Source of the DNA: Minisyncoccota bacterium
Lineage (GTDB): Bacteria > Patescibacteriota > Minisyncoccia > Moranbacterales > GCA-2747515
Direction: 5' to 3'
DNA: 12,189 nucleotides
Assembly: GCA_938034715.1 (NCBI GenBank)
Contig: CALHMM010000083.1
Location: forward strand, 1 to 12,189
Shown here: piece after piece, positions 1-9,312 of the stretch
How the letters are laid out: the number at the start of each line of letters is the position of its first letter
Numbering within the stretch: position 1 is the first letter of the stretch
The notes under the pieces: model-generated
Databases searched by the model: none
Told to the model about the DNA's origin: nothing
What the model saw: only the letters and a program-made list of their open reading frames with translations
Position numbers and translations under genes: made by a program

Positions 1-66
1 TTGCAGTAGTAAAAAATTTGCATAATTCATAATTTCAAACCAGTGCAGTGCCAGTTTTGCAAAAAG

Positions 67-91
67 CCTCTCGAGAAATGAGAGGTTTTTT
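67..91 (+). terminator. Rho-independent terminator of an upstream gene outside the window
   Basis: A CCTCTC/GAGAGG stem (67-72 with 80-85) with a short GAGAAAT loop is followed by six T residues (86-91) and preceded by five A residues (61-65), which can extend the stem. The first 60 bases have stops in all three plus frames (positions 7-9, 23-25, 30-32), so a plus-strand gene probably ends just inside or before the window edge. The A-run also makes it a possible bidirectional terminator. Confidence 0.75.
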
Positions 92-96
92 AATAC

Positions 97-295
97 AAAA
101 AACCGCCCATAAGTGGGAGGATTTTTGTGTGAGGCAATCAGCTAGGTATCCGTATGAGTCCCTTAGTAGAAGTATTGGAATCACATAATATAGTATGTGT
201 AGATTCCTGTTTATGCAGGTGGGTCTTATCTTCCATTAAAGCTTCTCGCAAGAGATGCTTCGCGGAGTATTCAGAATACCTGTGTCACCTCACAC
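97..295 (-). ncRNA. Structured small non-coding RNA candidate, possibly 6S-like
   Basis: A minus-strand transcription unit with its own strong promoter (300-329) and terminator (97-126) but no convincing protein. The RNA would begin near G295 with GUGUGAGG, which is exactly complementary to CCUCACAC at 134-127, just before the terminator. Its first and last bases therefore close a stem. A second coaxial stem pairs 281-274 with 151-144 (8 bp, one wobble) across an internal loop. Inside lie a hairpin at 258-241 (7-bp stem with one mismatch) and one at 207-177 (CACAUA/UAUGUG plus outer GGAAU/AUUCC). Mature length would be about 170 nt, or about 199 nt with the terminator. Size, closed ends and an interior full of loops are compatible with 6S RNA, but I see no diagnostic 6S sequence. 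SRP RNA, RNase P RNA and tmRNA were considered and their conserved motifs are absent. Existence of a non-coding RNA is fairly likely; its identity is open. Confidence 0.6.
103..126 (-). terminator. Terminator of the minus-strand RNA (possibly bidirectional)
   Basis: A hairpin CC-CCCA/TGGG-GG with one G/A mismatch (103-109 with 114-120) is followed on the minus strand by six T residues (complement of 102-97). On the plus strand ATTTTTG follows at 121, so it may act in both directions. Confidence 0.65.
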
Positions 296-299
296 CTCA

Positions 300-329
300 A
301 TTGTATTAAAAATGTACAACACTTGTCAA
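300..329 (-). promoter_or_regulatory. Strong sigma-70-type promoter for the minus-strand small RNA
   Basis: A perfect -35 box TTGACA (complement of 324-329) is separated by 18 bp from TACAAT (complement of 300-305). The predicted start, 5-7 nt downstream, falls on G295 or G293, exactly where the RNA's closing stem begins. Confidence 0.75.
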
Positions 330-601
330 GATGATAAGTGGAATGTACTCCAATCTTCAATCGACAATTAGAAATAGTTGGCACAGTTGAGATTAATGTA
401 GATTGGGATAAAGCAAAAAACAACACCATCCGAAGACAGTGTCATTTGTGTGTGAAACCTCAATGCAAGAATGCGTATGAATCCCGTAAAAATATAGTAT
501 CGGAAAAATAAATATTTTTCCCAGAGTACCAGGTGGGTTTCATGCCCATGAATCAGAAGATTCAAAGTTATTTAGCACCTATTCTGAAGTAACACTCTTA
601 T
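330..601. other. Intergenic stretch without a supported protein gene
   Basis: About 270 bases between two minus-strand promoters. The only open frame (minus, 565-368, 65 codons) needs a TTG start, has no ribosome binding site and looks like chance. The stretch contains the low-confidence RNA candidate at 502-596 and a GG-(A/T)-CC palindrome at 502-521. I see nothing else. Confidence 0.5.
502..596 (-). ncRNA. Low-confidence small RNA or leader candidate
   Basis: Downstream of the promoter at 602-630 the minus-strand transcript can fold so that AGGUG and CACCU enclose two small hairpins, GAAUC-UUCU-GAUUC and GGG/CCC, with CAGA/UCUG pairing outside them. An AT-rich hairpin closed by GG/CC (521-502) then follows, which could terminate weakly. 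No recognisable riboswitch signature is seen and no gene follows in the same direction before the next promoter. It could equally be a leader for a poorly defined short frame. Confidence 0.3.
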
Positions 602-630
602 AGTATAGCCCTCTTGAATTGTGCCTGCAA
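602..630 (-). promoter_or_regulatory. Sigma-70-type promoter, minus strand
   Basis: TTGCAG (complement of 625-630) and TATACT (complement of 602-607) are separated by the canonical 17 bp. It lies just past the stop of the membrane hydrolase-like gene and points toward the start of the window. Confidence 0.5.
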
Positions 631-655
631 GTCTCCACGCTCGCATAGTATATTT

Positions 656-1228
656 TCAAGAAAAGAGAAATCTAGAGGCAAACAACATTACCAATAAAAA
701 AATACCATAGAGAACAATTGGAACTTTAGCATAAAATGTCCGCAGGTGTGGCCACAAGAAATAGAGAGCGATACCTAAAACACCATACTCGATAATCATC
801 CCCAACCAGCTAAGGTGATCTGGATCCCAGTACGATACAGGGCTAATAAATTTGTAATCGCTCAAAGGAAAGAAGTGACGATGAGCATCGTCACTGTGTA
901 AAAAGATGTCACCCAAAATATGAATGAACAAACTAGCTCCCAATAAAATACCGCCTTGCCACTTTATCGCCACAGCAATCAGTACAAAAACTATGGTGAT
1001 TGGAATTGAATTAAAACAATCAATTAAATTTTGCCAAAAATCAGTGAAGTAGAGTACATCCCAGACCTCACGCATAGGGACGTCAAAGAGTAGTGCATAA
1101 AAAAACAGCACAAAGATCATCAGATCAGGTAAGAGACCTCCAAGAATGATCCAGAAGGCATCTAATTTTTTCTTGGCCCGTGAGCGGAGCAAGGCGTAAC
1201 TCACGATCATGTGTGTCGGTGTATTCAT
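656..1228 (-). CDS. Polytopic membrane protein, membrane-bound metal-dependent hydrolase-like
   Basis: A 190-residue integral membrane protein with about five hydrophobic segments (roughly 24-50, 74-90, 92-110, 140-158, 168-188). It opens with MNTPTH and carries GGLLPDL (30-36), then a dense His/Asp cluster: H103, D107, H111, D113, D114, H116, H118, followed by SPVSYWDPDH (129-138). This layout (early His, LLPD, HxxxDxxxH, SPVSYWDP) recalls membrane-bound putative metal-dependent hydrolases of the YdjM/DUF457 kind, and related alphaproteobacterial proteins that I recall being labelled, probably wrongly, as cobalamin biosynthesis proteins. Substrate unknown; metal binding is inferred from the residues only. 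I chose the ATG at 1228 because the family begins MNTPxH; the ATG at 1237 (adding three residues) is an alternative, and the upstream open frame to 1279 is probably untranslated. No Shine-Dalgarno is visible. A TATAGT box lies 10 nt before the 1237 ATG, so a near-leaderless mRNA is possible. It ends in TGA. Confidence 0.85.
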   Translation of the reverse strand: MNTPTHMIVSYALLRSRAKKKLDAFWIILGGLLPDLMIFVLFFYALLFDVPMREVWDVLYFTDFWQNLIDCFNSIPITIVFVLIAVAIKWQGGILLGASLFIHILGDIFLHSDDAHRHFFPLSDYKFISPVSYWDPDHLSWLGMIIEYGVLGIALYFLWPHLRTFYAKVPIVLYGIFLLVMLFASRFLFS

Positions 1229-1247
1229 CAGAATCATTTTAACACGG

Positions 1248-1253
1248 ACTATA
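1248..1253 (-). promoter_or_regulatory. Candidate -10 box (TATAGT) for the membrane protein gene
   Basis: TATAGT on the minus strand lies 10 nt upstream of the ATG at 1237 and 19 nt upstream of the preferred ATG at 1228. No good -35 box stands 16-19 bp upstream, only T-rich DNA. If used, the 5' untranslated leader would be only a few bases long. Confidence 0.35.
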
Positions 1254-1320
1254 AAAAATTTGACAGAATTAAAAAACAACTATATAATTTCTACTACAAA
1301 TCAAAGAGCTTTTAAAATCT

Positions 1321-1334
1321 TTTTGAGTCAAATT
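1321..1334. repeat. Copy 1 of a 14-bp repeat with palindromic core TTTGA-G-TCAAA
   Basis: TTTTGAGTCAAATT occurs here and again at 1835-1848. The core is an 11-bp dyad. This copy lies between the minus-strand membrane gene and the plus-strand promoter at 1365, which would suit a shared operator. No regulator is identified, and chance in AT-rich DNA cannot be excluded. Confidence 0.4.
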
Positions 1335-1364
1335 GAGAGTTATACAGACTCGAAAATAAAAAGC

Positions 1365-1392
1365 TTGACAAATAATATTTTCCATATATACT
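1365..1392 (+). promoter_or_regulatory. Strong sigma-70-type promoter, plus strand
   Basis: A perfect -35 box TTGACA (1365-1370), 16-bp spacer, then TATACT (1387-1392). It is divergent from the membrane protein gene. No protein-coding start with a ribosome binding site follows closely. The next plus-strand landmark is the hairpin and T-tract at 1536-1595. Confidence 0.65.
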
Positions 1393-1398
1393 AGCTAT

Positions 1399-1595
1399 TA
1401 CAGTCATTACAAGTTCATTGCACAATACATATCTAAAACCTCACTATTAGTAGTTGCATAGTGAAAATCATTACGACGCATTTAACTGAGAATTGTTTGA
1501 CAGAGTAATACGTCCTACATACGGGGAAGTAAGATACATCTTTTTGTATAATCTCTCGATTTACGAGAGAAATACCAAAAGATGTGTTTTTCTTT
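1399..1595 (+). ncRNA. Candidate plus-strand small RNA ending in a long hairpin
   Basis: From the predicted start near 1399 to the T-rich tail at 1587-1595 is about 190 nt with no plausible coding frame. It contains a CACTAT/ATAGTG hairpin (about 1441-1462) and ends in a near-continuous 20-bp stem (1536-1585). A strong promoter, short non-coding body and terminator-like end make an independent small RNA plausible. It could instead be the leader of the small membrane protein gene that starts at 1932, if the hairpin does not terminate. Confidence 0.45.
1536..1595 (+). terminator. Long hairpin with T-rich tail, likely plus-strand terminator
   Basis: Three stacked helices make a single arm: ACATCTTTT/AAAAGATGT (1536-1544 with 1577-1585), GTAT/ATAC (1546-1549 with 1572-1575) and TCTCTCG/CGAGAGA (1552-1558 with 1564-1570), with a 5-nt loop ATTTA. 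TTTTTCTTT follows from 1587. The minus strand has no T-tract after the hairpin, so the direction is plus. Confidence 0.55.
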
Positions 1596-1700
1596 GTCCA
1601 CAAGTTATTTACAACTTGTAGCAATCTAAAGCACATACAATAGTTTACCTCATCGCAAGATGAACAAGTAAAAAAGCAAATTAAAAAAAGAAGACAACTA

Positions 1701-1724
1701 GTATGTACGAGAGATCGTACATAC
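1701..1724. repeat. Perfect 10-bp inverted repeat with GAGA loop
   Basis: GTATGTACGA and TCGTACATAC are exact reverse complements around GAGA. There is no T-tract on either side, so it is not a classical terminator. The nonamer TACGAGAGA in its first arm and loop is also present in the hairpin at 1562-1570. An operator dyad or an RNA structural element are both possible. Confidence 0.6.
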
Positions 1725-1834
1725 AACTAGCAAATTTATTAATCGCAACGAAAATCATTTTCTGTTGTGGTTAGTCCTTAAAGTTTATAGCTTATATCAG
1801 TTTACTGATGATAAGTACAACAAACAATAATATC

Positions 1835-1848
1835 TTTTGAGTCAAATT
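1835..1848. repeat. Copy 2 of the 14-bp dyad repeat
   Basis: An exact match to 1321-1334 (TTTTGAGTCAAATT), here 84 bp upstream of the start of the small membrane protein gene. The placement fits an operator or activator site in its promoter region, though no clear promoter boxes are seen. Confidence 0.4.
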
Positions 1849-1931
1849 CTGTAGTGTTTAGTAGCATTACGGAAATCAAACTTCAGATTGTTTTAGGTAG
1901 TTGAATTTTTGGAATCAAAAGAGGTATAAAT

Positions 1932-2150
1932 ATGGCTATCCAAGTAATTGGATCTTGCTTCGCAATTAGTGCATTTTTTGAAATGCTAATAGCAATTATC
2001 TTATGCATAATTGCCGTAATTGCATCACTTCTCGCTGCAACGGAAATGCAGTATCTCGCAGTATATTTCGGAGAAATTTGTTTGCAAATAGCAATAATCA
2101 AAGCAGGTATAGCAACAATAATTCTCTATACTGTCGATCCCAATCAATAG
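1932..2150 (+). CDS. Small hydrophobic membrane protein of unknown function
   Basis: A 72-residue protein that is almost entirely hydrophobic, with one long segment at about 3-36 (which can form one or two helices) and another at about 44-66. The only charged residues are E17, E38, E48, K57 and D69. It has cysteines at 9, 25 and 50. I do not recognise a family. The start is well supported: AGAGG at 1920-1924 sits 7 nt before the ATG. The stop codon TAG (2148-2150) lies inside the first arm of a perfect 12-bp hairpin, so the transcript probably ends at or is protected by that structure. The opposite strand is also open here but lacks a ribosome binding site. Possible roles are a small membrane regulator or a type I toxin-like peptide; nothing in the sequence decides this. 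Confidence 0.6.
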   Translation: MAIQVIGSCFAISAFFEMLIAIILCIIAVIASLLAATEMQYLAVYFGEICLQIAIIKAGIATIILYTVDPNQ

Positions 2151-2177
2151 CCAATGTGCAGTTCTTGCACATTGGCT
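2149..2177 (+). terminator. Perfect 12-bp hairpin at the stop codon of the small membrane protein
   Basis: AGCCAATGTGCA (2149-2160) pairs perfectly with 2166-2177 around a GTTCT loop. It contains the last two bases of the TAG stop. There is no T-run immediately after it (CCAAAAATT follows), so it is a non-canonical terminator or a 3'-end stabilising stem. Confidence 0.5.
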
Positions 2178-2283
2178 CCAAAAATTCAACTATCTAATTC
2201 AATCTTTGCTTAAAATTCTGAAGTTTTCTTCAGGATTCTTCATATAGTGATTCATATATATGAGGTTAAATTAAGAATATGTT
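2178..2283 (+). promoter_or_regulatory. Upstream region and leader of the rRNA operon
   Basis: This must contain or follow the rRNA promoter, but I cannot point to a convincing -35/-10 pair. It holds a 10-bp hairpin with TTTT loop (2214-2223 with 2228-2237, one wobble) and an AT-rich palindrome near 2251-2263. Part of it probably pairs with the region after 16S in the precursor; the match I can find is weak. Confidence 0.35.
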
Positions 2284-3771
<1,488 letters not shown>

Positions 3772-4487
3772 CTAGGGAGTAAAGGTGTGAGTCTTGTTAT
3801 CCTATATCATATGTTTACATGTGATAGACAGATTCAAGTTCTCAACCCGAGTCTACTCAACATCGATTTATCATGTTGTAGTAAGATTCGGTCGATCATA
3901 CGCAAAAAAGTTCTGCTGTAGAAGGCAGAGCTGTGTGAAAAGTACTCAAAAGATACTTGCCTGCCTATGTTTCGCTTGCGAAATATTGGTAGGGTTTGTT
4001 GAGGCTTTACAGGACTAACCGCAAAAGATTGTGATAATCTAAAGATTGATATATTTGCACGCACCGTAAAAAGTGTGTTTTGTCTTCTTTGACTTTGTAC
4101 TGAAATTACTTGCGCAGCCTCAGCAAAGATGCTGCGTAAGAATTTCCGCACAATACCACTTTAAAAACAGAATATAATGAGAGAATATATGTGGCGGCAG
4201 CGGAAAACGCATATTATTCCAAGAGAAAACAACAAAAGGTAATGCAATTTTGCCCTATATTAAATTATAGGACCACTCTACGAGGGGTGGTAAGTGCAAA
4301 AAAATGAAATCATTCGTTCACAGTGTAGTATCATGTTAGACCTAAACAGCTTGCATGAGGATTACACTACGAACAACAAAGGTGAAAGAAATGTCGATTA
4401 AATAGCGTAACTGATGTACTTTGCGACAGCAAAGTAAGACGTTTCGTTTTTGTTAATTGCCAATTTCTTTATGCAAACTCGATTAAG
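3772..4487 (+). other. 16S-23S internal transcribed spacer without tRNA genes
   Basis: About 716 nt. No tRNA was found: no T-loop GGTTCGA block with matching acceptor stem. It is rich in hairpins: a two-part stem at 3960-3993, a 10-bp stem with one wobble at 4109-4140, CCACTC/GGGTGG near 4272-4289, and a perfect 8-bp TACTTTGC/GCAAAGTA stem with GACA loop at 4417-4436. The distal end supplies the 5' arm of the 23S processing stem. Confidence 0.7.
4441..4464 (+). other. 5' arm of the 23S processing stem
   Basis: These 24 bases are complementary to 7660-7683 at 22 of 24 positions, bracketing the 23S gene. Such stems are the usual RNase III substrate in rRNA precursor maturation. The pairing continues into helix 1 of 23S (4488-4499 with 7626-7637). 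Confidence 0.75.
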
Positions 4488-7637
<3,150 letters not shown>

Positions 7638-7936
7638 TCTATTCGAATTGCACAATGCAATTGGCAATTTAGAAAAACGAAACACAGAATTTGTCACACT
7701 TTAGTGCATAACGAGGCACAATGCTACTTTTACTGTAAGGCGTACGAAAGTACGTTGTCAGGAAAAGAAGTATTTGTAACAAAGTTAGGTGCGAAGTGAG
7801 AAAATTCTGTAACATCTTTGTATATGATTTCAACATCATTGCTTACCAAATTGACAAACCGTTTTCTCTTGGAATTATGTGCGGTTGAGACGCACTTACT
7901 ATAGTCATATAGTGAGTACACAATCAAATGCTCATA
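7638..7936 (+). other. 23S-5S spacer
   Basis: About 300 nt with no tRNA and no supported gene. It contains the 3' arm of the 23S processing stem (7660-7683), a CGTAC-GAAA-GTACG hairpin (about 7741-7754), GTGCG/CGCAC (about 7879-7895) and an 8-bp TTACTATA/TATAGTGA stem (about 7897-7916). Confidence 0.6.
7660..7683 (+). other. 3' arm of the 23S processing stem
   Basis: Complementary to 4441-4464 at 22 of 24 positions; see that entry for its role. Confidence 0.75.
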
Positions 7937-8052
7937 AAATCTTGGTGGTCTTTGCAAATGGGGTACACCTGATCCCATCTCGAACTCAGTAGTTAAGCCA
8001 TTTAGCGCCGATGATAGCCCCCTGGGTGAAAGTAGGTCGCCGCCAAGATTTT
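7937..8052 (+). rRNA. rrf: 5S ribosomal RNA
   Basis: About 116 nt with the canonical blocks: GATCCCATCTCGAACTCAG (from 7971), a TTAAGCC segment, AGCGCCGATGATAG and a 3' strand ending GCCGCCAAGATTTT that pairs with AAAATCTTGGTGG at the 5' end. The terminal helix extends outward (CTCATAAAATCTTGG against CCAAGATTTTGTGAG, one wobble), so the exact mature ends are uncertain by a few bases. Confidence 0.95.
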
Positions 8053-8067
8053 GTGAGTATTTTTTTA
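8053..8067 (+). terminator. Terminator of the rRNA operon
   Basis: The extended 5S terminal helix (ending GTGAG at about 8057) is followed by TA and then seven T residues (8060-8066). The 5S stem plus T-tract can act as an intrinsic terminator and separates the rRNA operon from the Doc-domain gene 50 bp downstream. Confidence 0.6.
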
Positions 8068-8101
8068 TACCTAAATCTTCTATTATCGATGAAAAAATAT
8101 A

Positions 8102-8107
8102 TATAGT
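8102..8107 (+). promoter_or_regulatory. Candidate -10 box (TATAGT) for the Doc-domain gene
   Basis: TATAGT lies within an AT-only run and 8 nt before the ATG at 8116. The -35 region is poor. If used, the mRNA would be leaderless, which fits the absence of a Shine-Dalgarno at this start. Confidence 0.35.
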
Positions 8108-8115
8108 TCACCTAA

Positions 8116-9165
8116 ATGAAATCCCAGAAGCGACAATTGGGCAGGTTAGCAAAGAAGCTAAATCAAGATTCAGATGTTCTTCTGTTGTTTTTGTGGGATA
8201 ATGACCAAACCAGATTTGACTACCTAAAGAATAGTAATTCTATTTTAAAGGAAAAAGACTATCGGTATCTTCAACAGAAATATGACGAAATTCTTTCGAA
8301 GGAACTCAGATCAAAGTCCGAAAGGCCAGTAATTAAAGAGCGCGAACAAAATGTATATTGCAACTTTACACAGATCGGTAAGGAGGTAACTCCGATCATG
8401 CATCTTTCAGAGGAAGAGATCCTGAAAATACATGAAGAGCTAGCAGATGACTTTCAGACTCATGGTGATCCAATTTCCCCCAGAGGAGTAAAGGATCAGG
8501 AGTTATTAAATAGTGCATTGTTCCACCCACAGACAGCATATGGTGGAAAAAATAAATACTCGTCGATAGAGGGTTCTGCAGCAGCGTTAATGTACTCGTT
8601 AATCTCCAACCACTGTTTTCATAATGGAAATAAGAGAACCGCTTTAGTTGCGTTTCTTGTCTTTCTCGAGAAACATGGTCGGTGTATGACGTGTGTGGAC
8701 AGTGAATTATTTAAAATTTCGGTTCAAATTGCTGATCATAAGATATGTGACGGACAAAGGATGTCTAGTGACATGGAAACTTTTCGTTTGGCAAAATGGA
8801 TTCATCAAAATAGTAAGGTGCAAAAGTGGGATGAAAGGCCGATAAGTTTCAAAAAGTTGCGAAAAGTTCTAAATTCGTTTGATTGCAATTTTCTGGATGG
8901 TGGGAGAATTGAAAGATCCATTGAATATACAAATTTTCTGGGACTACGTAGAAGAAAAAAATTGATCTCTAGAGTTCTTGGAAATAAGAATATTAATGAT
9001 GGTGTAGAGATTAGTAAAGGTCTAATCAAAGTACTTCGGGAGGACTTACAACTAAACGCCGAAAATGGGATTGATAGTGATGCGTTCTATGCGAGTACAA
9101 AGATGACTCCTGGTGACTTCATTGTAAAGTATAAAAGTACACTTAAAAGGCTCTCACGTTTATAA
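8116..9165 (+). CDS. Fic/Doc-family protein with N- and C-terminal extensions
   Basis: 349 residues. The middle (about 95-230) is a Doc-type Fic domain: HLSEEEILKIHEEL, then GVKDQELLNSAL, EGSAAALMYSLISNH, and the active-site loop H166-C-F-H-N-G-N-K173-R174. Lysine in the GNKR position is the Doc signature (HxFx[D/N][A/G]NKR), not the AMPylating Fic motif HPFxxGNGR. Classical Doc phosphorylates EF-Tu, so kinase-like activity is plausible but unproved. Residues 1-94 are charged and unrecognised. Residues 240-349 (PISFKKLRKVLNSFDC... GIDSDAFY... FIVKYKSTLKRL) match a C-terminal module I recall from chromosomal Fic/Doc-family proteins; its first part may resemble a HicA-like RNA-binding fold. The 8116 ATG has no ribosome binding site. 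A near-perfect one precedes the internal ATG at 8398 (M95), exactly at the Doc boundary. No adjacent antitoxin gene and no obvious inhibitory helix are seen. Confidence 0.85.
   Translation: MKSQKRQLGRLAKKLNQDSDVLLLFLWDNDQTRFDYLKNSNSILKEKDYRYLQQKYDEILSKELRSKSERPVIKEREQNVYCNFTQIGKEVTPIMHLSEEEILKIHEELADDFQTHGDPISPRGVKDQELLNSALFHPQTAYGGKNKYSSIEGSAAALMYSLISNHCFHNGNKRTALVAFLVFLEKHGRCMTCVDSELFKISVQIADHKICDGQRMSSDMETFRLAKWIHQNSKVQKWDERPISFKKLRKVLNSFDCNFLDGGRIERSIEYTNFLGLRRRKKLISRVLGNKNINDGVEISKGLIKVLREDLQLNAENGIDSDAFYASTKMTPGDFIVKYKSTLKRLSRL
8380..8400 (+). promoter_or_regulatory. Internal Shine-Dalgarno and ATG at the Doc-domain boundary
   Basis: AAGGAGGT (8380-8387) is fully complementary to the anti-Shine-Dalgarno at 3762-3769, and stands 10 nt before the in-frame ATG at 8398-8400 (M95). 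Translation from here would give a 255-residue protein beginning MHLSEEE, the natural start of a Doc domain. It may be an internal second start or the main start. The same bases encode GKEVT, so chance is not excluded. Confidence 0.5.
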
Positions 9166-9260
9166 ATTTCTCTCGCTTAGTATACTTATGAGTATCAGTT
9201 ACAAATTTACATGGATATATTGTTTCCTCTCACAGATATTCCTCTGAGGAGTCGGTAGCA

Positions 9261-9269
9261 TGCTACAAT
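9261..9269 (+). promoter_or_regulatory. Extended -10 promoter candidate
   Basis: TGC-TACAAT (9261-9269) is an extended -10 box (TGn plus hexamer), 43 nt before the ATG at 9313. The -35 region is weak, as is common with extended -10 promoters. The segment 9166-9260 before it carries no gene. Confidence 0.45.
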
Positions 9270-9312
9270 TGTAGTCACACGATTCATTGAATAATCAAAA
9301 AACAAAAAAATT

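Larger units (their letters stand above)
1596..1931. other. Intergenic stretch with hairpins and no protein gene
   Basis: Upstream of the small membrane protein gene there is a 7-bp hairpin ACAAGTT/AACTTGT (1600-1606 with 1613-1619) and a perfect 10-bp hairpin with GAGA loop (1701-1724), itself flanked by direct copies of ACAACTAG. The second copy of the TTTGAGTCAAA dyad is at 1835-1848. The minus-strand open frame 1726-1433 lacks a ribosome binding site and overlaps these structures; I do not regard it as a gene. Confidence 0.5.

Noticed and set aside
138..236. A 32-codon minus-strand frame (ATG at 236, TGA at 138) inside the small RNA
   Set aside because: No Shine-Dalgarno and it spans hairpins that better explain the sequence; kept only as a remote possibility.
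241..262. Similarity of CGAGAAGC-TTTAA in the small RNA to a stretch of E. coli 6S RNA
   Set aside because: The match is short and lies at a different relative position in the molecule, so it is not used as evidence for 6S identity.
368..565. 65-codon minus-strand frame
   Set aside because: Needs a TTG start without a ribosome site and its composition is not protein-like.
1433..1726. 97-codon minus-strand frame with a hydrophobic, Cys-rich start
   Set aside because: No ribosome site, it overlaps two strong hairpins and a plus-strand RNA candidate, and its composition looks random despite a superficial lipoprotein-like start.
1883..2101. Minus-strand frame opposite the small membrane protein
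   Set aside because: A mirror of the plus-strand gene, which alone has a good ribosome site.
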